A stretch of DNA of 64,000 nt, taken from positions 992,001 to 1,056,000 of the forward strand of contig JAJHZJ010000756.1 in the NCBI GenBank assembly GCA_023548195.1, written 5' to 3'. This DNA is from Bettongia penicillata ogilbyi. Its lineage: Eukaryota > Chordata > Mammalia > Diprotodontia > Potoroidae. Below, piece after piece: positions 35,770-48,320 of the stretch; the first letter of the stretch is position 1; every line of letters begins with the position of its first letter. The translations under genes were made by a program, and so were the position numbers. The notes beneath the pieces were generated by a model. The model was not told the origin of the DNA, did no database searches, and worked only from the letters and a program-made list of their open reading frames with translations.

Positions 35770-38430
35770 ATGAATAATGAATATATAGATGCAAAAATTT
35801 TAAACAAGGTTTTAGCAAAATGAGTACCGCATCTTATCACGAAAATAATACATTATGATCAGCTTGGATTCATACCAGGAATGCAGGGCTGGTTCAATAT
35901 TAGGAAAACTATTAGCATTATTCATCATATCAACAACAAAACTAGCAAAAACTACATGATTATCTCAATAGATGCAGAAAAGGCTTTTCAAAAAATGCAA
36001 CACTCATTCCTATTAAAAACACGGGAGAACATAGGAATAAAGGGAACTTTCCATAAAATAATAAGCAGTATCTACCTAAAACCTTCAGCAAGCATTATAT
36101 GCAATGAGGATAAGCTCGATGCATTTCCAATAAGATCAGGGGTGAAACAAGGATGTCCATTATCACCACTATTATTCAATATGGTACTAGAAATGTTAGC
36201 TGTAGCAATTAGACAAGATAAAGAAATTGAAGGAATAAAAATAGCCAAAGAAGAAACTAAGTTATCACTCTTTCCAGATGATATGATGATATACTTAAAG
36301 AATCCCAGAAATTAAACTAAAAACTACATGAAATAATAAACAACTTTGGCAAAGTTGCAGGTTACAAAATAAACCCACACAAATCTTCTGTATTCCTATA
36401 TATTAGCAACAAAGTCCAACGGCAAGAGATAGAAAGAGAAATCCCATTTAAAGCTAGGGTAGACACTATAAAATACTTAGGTGTTTACCTGCCAAAACAA
36501 ACCCAGGGATTATATGAACACAATTACAAGACACTTTTTGCACAAATAAAGTCAGATTTAAGTAAGTGGAAAAACATCAGTTGTTTATGGGTAGGCCGAG
36601 CTAATATAATAAAAATTACAATTCTATCTAAATTGATTTACTAATTTAGTGCCATACCAATTAAACCACCAGATAATTATTTTCTGGAGCTGGAAAAAAT
36701 TATATCAAAATTCATTTGGAGGAACAGAAGGTCCAGAATATCAAAGGGGCTAATGAAAAGAAATGCTTGGGAAGGTGGCCCAGCACTACCAGATATCAAA
36801 TTGTATTATAAAGCAACAATTATCAAAACCACTTGGTATTGGCTAAGAAACAGAGGGGTAGACAAATGGAATAGACTTGGCACTCAAGACACAGAAAGCA
36901 AGGAATATAACAACCTCCTGTTTGATAAAGCCAAAGACCCCAGCTTCGGGGATAAGAACTCACTGTTTGACAAAAATTGCTAGGAAAACTGGTCAACAGT
37001 GTGGCAGAAATTAGGCATAGACCGATGCCTGACACCACGCACAAGAACAAAGTCCAAATGGGTACGTGATTTAGGTATAAAGATTGATACCATGAATAAA
37101 CTGGAGGAGTAAGGAATAATGTATTGATCAGATTTATGGAGAAGAGAAGATTTTTTTTACTAAAGAAGTGATAGAAAGCATTATGAAATGCAAGATGCAT
37201 AATTTTGATTATATTGATCTGAAAAGTTTTTGCACAACCAAACCCAATGCAACCAAAATTCGGAGGGATGTAGTAAACTGGGAAAAAAATTTTTACAGCT
37301 AAGCTCGGGGACAAAGGCCTTATTTCTAGAATATATAAAGAACTGACTGAAATATATAACCATACAAGTCATTTCCCAATTGATAAATGATCAAAAGATA
37401 TGAACAGGCTATTTTCAGGGGAAGAAATCAAAGATATCTATAATCATATGAAAAAGTGCTCTAAATCACTACTGATTAGAGAGATGCAAATCAAAACAAC
37501 TCTGAGGTACCACATCACACCTATAAGATGGGCAAACATGGCAGAACAAGAAAAGGATAAATGCTGGAGAGGATATGGGAGAGTTGGAACACTAATTCAT
37601 TGTTGGTGGAGCTGTGAGCTCATCCAACCCTTCTGGAGAACGGTTTGGAACTACACCCAAAGGGCTACAAAAATGTGCATACCCTTTGACCCAGCAATAT
37701 TGCTACTAGGACTGTATCCCCAAGAGATCAGAAAAATGGGAAAGGGTCTCACATGTACAAAAATATTTATAGCAGCACTCTTTGTGATTGCCAAGAACTG
37801 GAAATCAAGGGGATGCCCATCAATTGGGAAATGGCTGAATAAATTATGGTCTATGAATGTAATGGAGTACTATTGCACCATAAGAAATGATGAACAAGAA
37901 GACTTCAGGGAGGCCTGGAAGGACTTATATGACCTGATGCTGAGTGAAAGGAGCAGCACCAGGAGAACTTTGTGCACAGCAACGACCACAGCATGAGAGA
38001 GTTTTTTTCTGGTAGACTTGAAACTTCATAATAATGCAAGAACTAACTAAAAAAAAAATCCCAGTGGTGGTTTTCTAAGGCAACATGCCTTCCACACTCA
38101 GAGAAAGAAATATGAAAGTCATTCACAGAATGTAGCAGGTCATGTTTTTATGTGTGTGGATTTTAGTGTATTATGTTTTGATTTGTTATATGATTTCTTC
38201 CATTTATTTTAGTGCAACTACATAGCATGACTACAGTGAAAATGTACTCAATAGGAAAGTATATGTAGAACCTATACAGAATTGTATGCTGTCGGAGAGG
38301 AAGGGAGGGGGGTAGTGGGGGAAATGTGGGGGGGATAAAATCTTAATTTTAAGGAAATGATTGTAGAACATTAAAATAATAATAGTAATAAAATAATAAA
38401 AAATAAATTAATTAATTAATTTTAAAAAAG
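35770..38430 (+). mobile_element. 5'-truncated L1 (ORF2 reverse transcriptase to 3' end)
   Basis: Starts inside ORF2 ('atagatgcaaaaattttaaa', DAKIL type) and continues through the RT motifs [20 protein letters not shown] and [10 protein letters not shown]. The catalytic Y/F-x-DD box reads FPDD. The cysteine-rich C-terminal region follows ([20 protein letters not shown]), then a 3' UTR and A-rich tail ending near 38430. Stops and frameshifts interrupt it. It lies in sense orientation in intron 4 of pseudogene 3. Its target-site duplication was not resolved. Confidence 0.88.
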
Positions 38431-38535
38431 GATGTAAATGAAGACCGGTTCACAAGGAATTGGGTTCCCTTTCAGCTCCCAGGAGAGCTCAAGCCTGTCC
38501 TCAGTTTGGTTTGGTTTTCGTTTTGCTGCATCTAG

Positions 38536-38692
38536 ATTCTCTGATATGGTTGCTACTACTGCAAATCGCCAGACCTTCATCCAGTCAGCCATCCAGTTTC
38601 TAAGAAAGTACAACTTTGATGGGCTAGATATTGACTGGGAGTACGCTGGGAATCCAGCAGACACTCGGCACCTCTTTACTGTCCTGTTGAAG
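38536..38692 (+). pseudogene. Pseudogene 3, exon 5 (catalytic motif)
   Basis: Encodes [20 protein letters not shown], then [18 protein letters not shown] and HLFTVLLK. The D-G-x-D-x-D-W-E motif holding the catalytic Glu is intact. The following Pro of WEYP is Ala. The exon is fully open. Confidence 0.92.
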
Positions 38693-40165
38693 GTAAGGTG
38701 TCTATCCCTAGTGTCCAAGGGATAGGAGGATCCCTGGTCACGTTGGAAGGGGTGGGAATTGATGCTTTTTTTGATTTAGCATAGAATTCTGAGGGAGAGG
38801 AAGGGAGAAAGGCCAGAGGAGTCCAGGGAGGGTGGGGGGAGGGACCTATATCTGAAAGAATAATTCTCAGAAGAGATATTAGCACTGAGAAGAAGTAGCT
38901 GTATGAAGGGAGTGGTGGTGATAAACCAAATGAGAAAAGGAAAGGGATGAAAGAGGAAGAGAAATGAAGGAGGGATCATATAAGACCACAAGACCTAGAC
39001 CTGGGAAATGAAGAAATCATCTGATTCTGATCTCCTCATTTTAAAGATGAGGAAACTAATATCTAGACAGAATATGTGATTTCCCTAGGATCTCTCATTT
39101 AGTAAGAAGCAATACTTGGGTACAAATGGCTGTCCTGCAACACAAGGACCAGGGATCTTCCCACTATCCCACACTAATAGAAACAAATTCTGACATTCCA
39201 AAACCTTATCTATCACCAAGTTCCATTGACACATTCCCACACAACCACATGCCTATATTTGCATATTTGCCATCAATTTATACTTCTTAACTCCTTTCTA
39301 AGTTAAGATTTAGTGAGCACATTTCAGGCCCTTGCCCTGAAGCCATTAAAAAGATATGGAGCTGGTGGACAATGATCAACAGTTGTAGATGTTATTTCAA
39401 TAATAGACTTCCAAAAGACCCATCCCTACACCCAAATTATCTAATATCCAAAGGGGGTCTTCACAAAGTCTTTATAAGGCAGGTTGTGTCAGTGTCTTCT
39501 CTTATCAACTGGGTGTTCTCCTTTGCTTTACATGGGGCCTTTATCTCCTAGAGACTCTTCTGCCCTGGTCAGGTATCACTTCTTGACCTATCACACTAGT
39601 ATACAAAAACCTAGATGCATATGGCCTTTATGGAATGTGCTCATGGGTTGAGCTCCCCAGGTACAATTCTGCTTTCTGTTAGCCACTCATGCCTCTCCAA
39701 AACTTTCCAGATCTACTTTCATGCTCTCCCAGCCATTCATCTATATGCATTCTGAGCCCACCCTTGACTGATCTATTAGCAGATGATCAAGTTTTAACTA
39801 AGTCAAGTTTTCAAAGACTGTGCTCGTAGAGAACAAACTCTGGCAGGTCCCACCCATTCAGAGGAACTTTGGATACCCAGTCCTTGTCTTTGTGGAGTTT
39901 AAAATCACTCACAGACGCAAAATACTAATGCTTCAAAGAATCTCTAACATCATCTAGTGTGCAGCAGGTTGTGACAGGTTTAGTGTCACATCATTACAAA
40001 AACTTGAACTCAAAAACTTGAACTCAGATTTCCTAACTCAAAGTCTGGAGTCTTTGTACTCTCTTATCTATGCCTCTCCCCGCTTCAATTTCAGAACCAT
40101 GATAACAATCAAATGATACAAGAGTGTGTGTAATTATAGGGAAAATGGAATGGCTCTAGGTTCTG

Positions 40166-40252
40166 TCACACACATACACACACACACACGCACGCACACA
40201 CACACACACAGACACGCACACACACACACAGACACACACACACACACACACA
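40166..40252. repeat. (CA)n microsatellite
   Basis: CA run with a few G and T interruptions, ending 40 bases before exon 6. Confidence 0.95.
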
Positions 40253-40292
40253 CCAGCTTTACAACACCAAGCCTGTGCCCTCTGTATCCCAG

Positions 40293-40417
40293 GAAATGTA
40301 TGAGGCTTTTAAGCAAGAGGCTACTCAGAGCAACAAGCCCAGACTCCTCATTTCTACTGCTGTATCTGCCGGCAAAGGCACCTTTGAGACAGCCTACCAG
40401 ATCCCCGAGATGTTCAA
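40293..40417 (+). pseudogene. Pseudogene 3, exon 6
   Basis: Encodes EMYEAFKQEATQSNKPRLL, then ISTAVSAGKGTFETAYQIPE and MFK across the splice. The acceptor is 'ctgtatcccag' and the donor AA|GTAAGT. Confidence 0.9.
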
Positions 40418-40939
40418 GTAAGTGTTTCCCAAGCCCACGGGATTTCTCATATCAGGGTTCAATTGAGTCACAGTGGTAGTAGAGCTGCTTATATAGACCC
40501 ACCAATGAGAAAGCAAGTCAGTGTCTTGGGAGACTCCAACCTGGACAGAGCTTTCTTGGGGGAAGCTAGTTTGAGAGTTAAGACTTTGATCTTATCTCTA
40601 GAGATATTTGAAAAACTGGAACAGGTTGTTCCATACCATCCACTATTCCAAATTTCCTCTCTGTCTTAAGCGTAGAAATTATTTACTTTCATGCTTGGGA
40701 AAACAAAGCCACAAACACATGAAACATAGTAGTGAAAAATGACAAAGCAACCCCGTAGGTAAGAATCAAGCATGGTCAACAAGGCCTCAGGTGAATGGTA
40801 CAGAGAGGGAAAGACTACTGATGGTCAAGGCCCAAGGAATACAGAAGGGGAGGGGAGTACAATCCACAGAGGGAGTGGAGTGAAGACCACGAGCCTGATC
40901 TTGCTTGGGTCACTTCTCTCCTTTCTTCTTCTCCCTAAG

Positions 40940-41063
40940 ACACATGGATCTTATCAACGTGATGACTTATGACCTGAGGGTCCCCTGGGAGGGCTTCACT
41001 GGAGAGGACAGTCCTCTGTATGTTGGACCCAATGACAAGGGTGACTACATCTACTTTAATGTA
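40940..41063 (+). pseudogene. Pseudogene 3, exon 7
   Basis: Encodes HMDLINVMTYDL, RVPWEGFTGEDSPLY and DKGDYIYFNV. The Met-x-Tyr-Asp catalytic-cleft motif is kept, but the usual small residue before WE (HGSWE type) is replaced (RVPWE). Confidence 0.9.
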
Positions 41064-41475
41064 GTAAGGAAAGCTCTGTCTTGAGGGCTCTGATACAATA
41101 GCCACCATGAGCCTTTGAACAGGCGTGGTAGAGAAGAGAAGAGAATGCACCACTAGGGAATACAGATGGGAGCCCCAGCTCTCTGGGAGGCTGAAGGAGG
41201 CTGCAGGGCATAGGTCTCATCTCACAGATGTGGAGCTGGGAGCAGACAGAGCTCATGTAGGTCTGAAACCTTCATTTTAAAGAGGAGACTGAGGTCCAGG
41301 GGCTCAAAGTCTCCCAGGTAGTAAATAGCAAAGTTCCTCTCAATCAATTGCCCTTGAGTCACATTATCTCACTTTTCCCCTCATTTCCTATTTTCTTGCC
41401 CCACCCTCAGATTCAAGATTAACTGCCATCAACTCTCCACTCTTTGTGATTAATGGAGGGGAATAGTGGATTGAA

Positions 41476-41515
41476 TACATATATGTATATATATATATAT
41501 ATGTATATATATTAT
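41476..41515. repeat. (TA)n microsatellite
   Basis: Short TA/TATG run in intron 7. Confidence 0.9.
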
Positions 41516-42365
41516 AATAAAATTATCATAACAGATAATCCAAAAATCCCTTCTATTTATTTCAGGACTACATGTTCTGACTTCCTGCCCCCTTACCACT
41601 ATCTTAGAGAAGGGAAACCTTTTCAACTTCTGTCTGAGATTGATTGGAAATGTGCTGACTGGACATGGAAGTCAGTTTAGAATTTTAAAATTGGATAGCA
41701 ATCTGAAAGGGGAGAGCCTTCATACAGATAATGGGTTGTAATTCATATAATCTATATGACACCAAAAGAGAAAGGAAATGGGTCCATTTGGGGCCTCAGT
41801 TGTACTTCAATTGTCAGGATTAGAAATAATAATTATTTTTAATTAATTAGAAATTAATTCTAATAATGATTAGAAATTGAGAACATTCATTTTTCGAAAG
41901 TCATTCTCCTAGTAAATCTCTGTTAGGTACCTCACATACCTTTTCTGTGTTAGGGAGGATATAGAGATCAAGAAGAAATGGCTTCTTGCCCTCAGGAAGT
42001 TTTCATTCTACATTGCGAGCTCCTCCACTAGACTGTGGACTTCCCAAGGGCACTGTCTTTTGCCTTTCTTTGTATCCCCATGCTGGCACATAGTAGGCAC
42101 TAAATAGGTGCATGTTGTTTGAATGATTAGTAGGAAATTGGATGGCCAGTGCAGTGGTCCTCTTCCCTTGAGAAGCTTGCTCCCTAATTTCTTTTCCTAT
42201 TCTGTCAGGCTATCTCATTCTGTGGACAGGCCAAGATCTGGACCCAGAGGTATCAGTGGTGGCGTGAAGTACAGATAGGATATATTACCTGCACAAGCTA
42301 CAGGGCACATACCTATAGCTGTCCCAGCTTGGTGAGTTTCTAACTTCTTCTCCTTTGTCCCTGAG

Positions 42366-42551
42366 GACTATGCCATGAACTACTGGAAGAACAATGGCGC
42401 CCCTGCTGAGAAGCTGATGGTTGGGTTTGGTGCCTATGTGCAGACCTTCACTCTCACCAACCCCACCAAGCATGGCCTGGATGCTCCCACCTCTGGCCCT
42501 AGTACTCCTGGACCCTACACCGAGGAAGCTGGGAGCCTTGCCTACTTTGAG
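42366..42551 (+). pseudogene. Pseudogene 3, exon 8
   Basis: Encodes DYAMNYWKNNGAPAEKLMVG, FGAYVQTFTLTN and DAPTSGPSTPGPYTEEAG, ending AYFE before GTAAGG. The frame is open. The family motif G-x-P-x-Y-G reads GFGAYV, so a conserved Pro and Gly of the substrate loop are lost. Confidence 0.9.
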
Positions 42552-43423
42552 GTAAGGTCCACAGGGGCTCAGTGGACCTTACTGCTCAGCTGGGAAAACA
42601 CAAGAGGAGAGGCTCCACCCTGTCTCCTTACTGCTTTGGGTGGATGTGGGCACATGGGCACAGAGAAGGGTGGGAATCGGACTGTTTAACTCAATTGAAC
42701 AAATTTCATAAGAACCAAAATTATTAGGAACCGAAAATGTGTGTACAAGGCACAGATAAGTATATAAAGCAAAACGACTGAAAAAATTCCTATCTCAAAG
42801 GGTTTACAGTTTCCTAAGGATCCAATAGTCCCTGTTTTGATAACTGTATCTACCATTTTCACTTTCCCAAGCACTGAGGTTCCTATGCTCCCATGTTAGA
42901 TCCTCACTGTCCTTCCACGAGCACAAGGCAAATTGTATTATTAAGATAAAATGAACTGAGGCTCAGTGAGGTTAACTTGTCCAAGTCACACAACTCATTA
43001 AAGGCATCATCAGGACTAGATTCTAGCTCTGCAGGCTTGAGTTTAATGAACTTTTAAGAAGCTACAAGGCATTCAGTCTGAAACCAAAGGAGGGGGATTT
43101 ACCTGAGACTAGATTTAGTTCATTCCAACTGATACTCTGGGATGTCAGAGCGCAGTATATTCTCCTACAAGAGGAAAATGGTAGCCAGGTTTGATGGAAG
43201 AAATGGCTGGAGCAAAAGAATATTCTGGAGTATAGAATGTGTTTTCCCAGTACATTACAGTTTGAAGTGGACTAAGAGGTTATCAAATCCAATCCTAGCA
43301 TTTCACCAATAGGGAAACTGAGCCCTAGAGAGAAGGGACTTGCTTAAGGTTACCCAATTATAAAACAGTAAAGTCCAGAACCTCGTTCTTCTGACTTGTA
43401 GCTTTTGTTATGTCGTGTTCTAG

Positions 43424-43540
43424 GCCTGAGGCTTCCTAAAAGGTGCCAGTGAAGTGTGGAATGCCCCTCAAGAGGTTCCTTATGTTTACAAAGGAAACCA
43501 ATGAATTCGTTATGATAATCCCAAGAGTTTTACTATCAAG
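43424..43540 (+). pseudogene. Pseudogene 3, exon 9 with two stops
   Basis: TGA at 43427-43429 replaces the Cys codon of the ICTFL-type start. TGA at 43502-43504 replaces the Trp codon of the N-x-W-V-G-Y motif. Between and after them VWNAPQEVPYVYKGN and RYDNPKSFTIK are clear. Confidence 0.92.
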
Positions 43541-44584
43541 GTAGGTCCTGCTTCTTTCCCCTATATAGTTTGAGGTAAGGGTAGGGGTACCACAAATCTA
43601 ATATCTATAGTAATCATTACTGGCATTCTACCATCTCTGTGTCTATGCTACATTCTTCTCTCCCTCTCTCAAGTGTTTCAAGTCATTTTCTCTCCCTCTT
43701 TTTTCCTTAGTGAGTCACTGCTATTGGCTAGCTTTGCTGACATGCTAAGGATCAAAGAAACTGAGTTCTAAGTAGTCTGGGTCTCGTTCAGTGATTCTAA
43801 GAGTGTCTGGGTATCTCCATGCATCTTCTGACATCTCAAAGACCTTCCCTATCATGTAGTTCTAAATCAGGGATTCTTAACCTTTTTGCATCATGGACTC
43901 TCTTGCTTAGTTTGGTGAAGAATCTAGATTCCTTTGCAGAGTCATGATTTTACATGCAGAAAATTAAGAAAAAACATAGAATTACAAAAGAAGCCAATTC
44001 CATTAAAAATGAGGATGTCATTTTTCCCATCCAAGTTCATATATGAACCTTCCAAAATCTGCACCCAGGTGCCTTCTATGACCATGGGATTCAGATTGAG
44101 AACCCCTTCTCTAGATCAAAATCTTCCCCCCTACTCCCAGATAAAAATAAAGAAGACAGAAAGCTCTTTAGGGTTCTAAGTCTAAGCTCCATCACTTTTG
44201 TCCTCCTACTGAGTTGGAGTTCAGCATTGCCCACTAATCTTCTTGTACATTTGCTGGGATCTCAAGCAGGCAAGCTCAGCTCTGTTTTCTAACCTTTAGG
44301 TTGCACTCTTCTCATCCTCATTCCCTACTTTCACCTTGTGGTGGACAAGCTCTCTCTCACAGCACAATTACAGGAATCATTCAGAGCATTCTCAGCTGGT
44401 GGGACATCAGACCAGACTTAAGAGAGAAATTACTGCTTTGGATCCAGGACTTTCTTATTTAAAAATCCCCATTACTCCATTTAAAGTTGTACAGTTCCTC
44501 ACAAATTCTTCTCACTTCCCTGCATACCATGTCCTTCCCTGTATTGAACCTGAGGGTGGAGGAAGGCACATTCTCTACCTCATA

Positions 44585-44775
44585 GGATCATAAATTTAGA
44601 CCTAGAAGGTACCTTAGAGGCCATTGAGTCAAACGCCCTCATTTTGCAAACAAGAAAACTGAGGCTGAGAGACATTACTTGCCCAGGATCACATAACTAG
44701 TAAGGGTTTGGTGCAGAATTTGAACTCGGGACTTCCTGACTCCAAATTCAATATTCTAACCATTAAGACACCTCT
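44585..44775. repeat. Old MIR/SINE-like repeat
   Basis: Contains 'cagaatttgaactcgggact' and 'gaaaactgaggctgagagac', motifs shared with other degenerate repeats here. Confidence 0.55.
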
Positions 44776-44924
44776 AGACTCTACCTTTCTTTCCCAGCTT
44801 CACTGTCTTTTCTCAGCCTCCAGTTCACACTTCTTAAGATAGTAACCCTAAAGGTCCCAGGGCTTTGGTTGTCAGTAAGCCCCCACTAACCATGTCCTCT
44901 ACATGCTTTTGAGTCTCCCACTAG

Positions 44925-45066
44925 GCAGACTGGTTGCTGACGAACAATTTTGGAGGAGCCATTGTCTGGGCCATTGACTTGGATGACTTCACTGGCACTT
45001 TCTGTTGACAAGTCAAATATTCACTCATGAATGCCATCAAGTCTAACTTGGGTGTCTCCACTCCCG
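44925..45066 (+). pseudogene. Pseudogene 3, exon 10 with stop
   Basis: Encodes ADWLLTNNFGGAIVWAIDLD and DFTGTFC, then TGA at 45006-45008, then QVKYSLMNAIKSNLGVSTP and a phase-1 donor GTAAGT. The substrate Trp of VWAIDLDD is retained. Confidence 0.92.
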
Positions 45067-45779
45067 GTAAGTAGGAATCCCACCATCCAGGGAGCACCAA
45101 AGCAAAAAGGTTGTGGAGGAAGAGCATCAATCTGAAACTCATTTCACTTTGATTCTATTTTAAAGATTTTTGAACCTATTTTTCTACTTGCTCTAGCATG
45201 TAACCTGGAACAGGCAAGGGAGACCAACGAAGTCTTATTACTTCATAACTTGTTGAGTGAATGCCCTTTGTGACATTATGCCCCCAGTAGAGGGATATAA
45301 ATGGGCTTCAATAAAATTCAGATATAGGATTTGGGGGGGGGAAATTGTTCCCTTTATATTTTAATTCCTTTGAACTCTGCCAATGGCAACTGGAATTGAG
45401 GAGGAGATGGGAAAAGTCAGGGAAATAAAAGCAGAGAATGAATGAGTAAAACAAAGAGAAGTTTGGAGGGGGAACAGCATGGGCCCTCTAGATCAGTTTG
45501 GAGCCTGTTCAGGAGGGAAGGGAACAGGATTAAGCTGGTTTGAATCTGTTTCCAGGCTAAGTAAGATGACAGTGATAACTGCCAGAAAGCTATAGCAGAA
45601 AACTGGTTCTCGAAGAAAATCATCTAGAAAGCAGAGCACTGCTTCTGTTGGACAGTTCCCTGGATATAGGCTAAGTTACAAGGTACTGTACCCTTTAGGA
45701 GTGTTTCCTGATCCCTGGTCAAGAACTCACTGGTGAATTTAGGTGTATTGATTCCTCCGTTTGCTCTCTTTGGAAGGTA

Positions 45780-45950
45780 GGAGCCACCACAGTGCACAAA
45801 GCACTGGAGTCAGGAAGACTGGCTAACCCTCAACTGGTAAAATGGGGATAATCACAGCACCTATCTGGTAGGGGTGTGGTGAGGACTAAGTGAGATCACG
45901 TTTGTAAGGTGCTTAGGCTCTTAGCAAATACTGGATAAATGCTTATTCCC
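45780..45950 (+). mobile_element. MIR-like SINE
   Basis: 'actggtaaaatggggataat' and 'gtggtgaggactaagtgaga', with tail 'gcaaatactggataaatgct'. It abuts the acceptor of exon 11. Confidence 0.65.
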
Positions 45951-45954
45951 TTAG

Positions 45955-46147
45955 GTTGTGGAGCAAACTCTACTTGTGGTGACAGTTCAGAAGAAAGCAG
46001 TTCTGTACTCGCAAGTCCAACGGCCTCTATGCAAACCCCAAGAACAAAAATGCCTTCTACAGCTGTGTGAATGGGGAGACCTCACAGGAGACTTGCCAGG
46101 CTCATCTAATCTTTGATACCAGCTACTTGTGTTGCAACTGGTCATGA
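45955..46147 (+). pseudogene. Pseudogene 3, exon 11 (linker and CBM14 chitin-binding domain, frameshifted)
   Basis: In phase with exon 10 the exon starts GCGANSTCGDSSEESS, an acidic/Ser linker. Near 45999-46001 the frame must move for the chitin-binding domain (FCTRKSNGLYANPKNKNAF, SCVNGETSQETCQAHL, CCNWS) that ends at TGA 46145-46147. One of the six conserved cysteines is also missing: the SCDCC-type end reads SYLCC. Both changes would prevent a normal domain. Confidence 0.88.
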
Positions 46148-46167
46148 GCTTTCTTGAAGGAATGATC

Positions 46168-46173
46168 ATTAAA
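46168..46173 (+). promoter_or_regulatory. Polyadenylation signal ATTAAA
   Basis: 21 bases after the CBM14 stop codon; implies an ancestral mRNA end near 46185-46200. Confidence 0.7.
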
Positions 46174-46199
46174 GAAACTCTTTGCAACCAAATTCCACT

Positions 46200-48060
46200 T
46201 TGTCTGACTTCATGAATTAAGTACCTGGACGCGGGTGATCTGGAATGCTCAGGGGATTGCTGCAGACACTGGGTATATCACAGGCATGGTCCAAATACAT
46301 CTCTGTCCTCAGACACTGACACGTGGAGAGAGGAGCAGAGTGATGAACTTTCTAAGGATAGGTGGGAGACCACTATTTCTATCCCTCACCTTTCAATCTT
46401 TCCCTCTGGTTGCCATGTTTTTCTTTCTAAACCTTACAGAGATAAGGGCCAAATTTCCCTTTCCCTCAACTCAAATATGCCGGTGTCATCTTTGCAAAGT
46501 CCTTTGTGTAGCTGCCTCACCACTTGGGGGCACCACGACAAAATGTTTTTGTCCTATGTGACAAAATTCCTATTTATACCTCTGGTGGGTTAAGATTCCT
46601 CCCCTACCCCCACCCCCATGGAAATTTGTCACTCATGCAGTGCCCTTGGTAGCAGGGAGTGGGTGGGAACTTATCCTTTGCCCCTTTTCCAAGACACCTG
46701 CAATGGCCCAACCCTCTGAAGGCTGCAAAGACTGTCCTCACCTGGTTGAAGGAGATGCCCCAGTGAGTGATGCATGGAATGGGCGAAGGGGCAGTTTCAT
46801 GTTTCACACCTATTAGTGGTCCCCCTCAAACTGGTGTGGTGATTGGAGAAAAGAAAGAGACTGGAGTTTTGTGAAGAAATATTTGTTACCTTAGAACCCT
46901 TTATTAGGGTAATGTGGGGAGGAGAAGTATCAATACCTCTAACAGTGATAGTCATTGGGCACAGAAGTGGGACTCAAGTTAAGTTCTTTAATAGTATATT
47001 TCTAGGAAGGAGGGGTGAGTGTGTGTGTGTGTGTATGTGTGTATTTTAGCATTCCAGGTACACCAATATTTTGTGAAAATGAAAATATCTGCCATGTACA
47101 AAATAATCAATTAGTGGGTGATTTCTTACTTCAGAGAAGTTTTTATCACGAGAGGTACTTTAACAGACACTCTCCCAGTGCTCTGAGAATGATTCGATTT
47201 TTTAAAAGTTTTAAAAGTTTTTTAAAAAGTTGAATTCTCGGTCTGGTGCTTATCACCTGTGCATTTGTTAATTATGATTGGTGCTATGCACCAAGCACTG
47301 AGACAAAAACAAAAATAATCCTTTCCCACCAAGAGTTTATATTCTGCTGGAGGGAAACAATTTTGCACAGAGAAGTGACTACAAAATATGTACAAAATAC
47401 AAATCCATGCCCCAGACTCTAGGTTCATATGGACTGGTTCTAATTCTGGAACTGACCCAGAAGGGTCATTTTCCCTTTGGCTCATTTTCTTGGGGCTTAG
47501 AATTTACCCTGGAAAAATGCACAAACATGTTACATGTCTAAGTTTCCACAGACTTGGGTTAAAAAAGCTCTCAATTCTTGCAGAAATACCCAAGATGATA
47601 AAAGCAATTCAGTAGAAGGCAGTCTTTCTTTCATCTTACAGAAAATGTAGAAGGTGCAAAGAATTTATAGGAGCCTGTCATTGTCGTCGTCATTGTCGTC
47701 ATCATCATCATCATCCTCAGCAGCAGCAGAAGCAAAACAAATGAAGCACCCTCATTGGTTCCCCTCTGAAGGAACTGGTCTTGGATTTTTCCTAGGAGCA
47801 ATATTCTGATCTATATTGTAGCACCCCATATAGTTGAAAATTTCCCCAGAATAGAAGCGTCTTTGGAGGCTTTTGGGTAGGTTTTCGTCAGAACTTCAAG
47901 GTCCAAATAAGTCACAAATAAGTCAGTAATGATGGTGGAGGCACGATCATGATCTCCTGTAGCCCCTTTCTCCAATATCAGATCTCAAGCGATAGAAATT
48001 CCATGAAGGATACTCCTTCCCTCCAATAAGTATACTGGAAAGGAAATCCTCTCCTCTCCT
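46200..48060. other. Gene-free stretch
   Basis: No exons were recognised. A short (GT)n tract lies at 47022-47043 and a CAT/CAG-rich simple repeat near 47680-47735. Confidence 0.6.
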
Positions 48061-48064
48061 TAAT

Positions 48065-48320
48065 AATAGCTAGCATTTGTGTTACACTTTAAGGTTTTCA
48101 AAGAACTTTGCAAATACTATCTTATTTGATCCTCATAGCACCCTTTGGTGGTAGGTACTATCATTATCTTCACTTTACCAACGAAGAAACTGAGGCAGAT
48201 GGAGATTAAATGATTTGCCCAAATTCACACAGCTAGTAGGTGTCTGAGATTGGACTTGATCTCAAGTCTTCTTCACTCCAGGTACAGTTCTATCCATTGA
48301 ACCACACTGCTGCCTCTTTA
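48065..48320 (-). mobile_element. MIR/SINE-like repeat, inverted
   Basis: Reads 'gaaactgaggcagatggaga' and 'tttgcccaaattcacacagc', ending in a reversed tRNA-like head 'ttgaaccacactgctgcctc' (48297-48316). Confidence 0.65.

Larger units (their letters stand above)
32740..46190 (+). pseudogene. CHIA-family chitinase pseudogene 3, all eleven exons
   Basis: Exons: 32740-32764, 34281-34310, 34408-34609, 35439-35495, 38536-38692, 40293-40417, 40940-41063, 42366-42551, 43424-43540, 44925-45066 and 45955-46147. All keep AG/GT borders and the family's phases. The ancestor was a secreted GH18 endochitinase: signal peptide, TIM barrel with catalytic DGLDIDWE (exon 5), then a Ser/Glu linker and a C-terminal CBM14 chitin-binding domain. 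Lesions: splicing exon 3 to 4 creates TAA; TGA at 43427 and 43502 (exon 9); TGA at 45006 (exon 10); a frameshift near 46000 (exon 11). Conserved cleft motifs are also altered (SVGGS, WEYA, MTYDLRVPWE, GFGAYV). Its closest relative is CHIA; exons 3-5 also resemble CHIT1. It is not a working chitinase. Confidence 0.92.

Noticed and set aside
42200..42340. Possible extra exon before exon 8 of pseudogene 3
   Set aside because: No reading frame matches any chitinase segment; exon 7 to exon 8 phase is complete without it.
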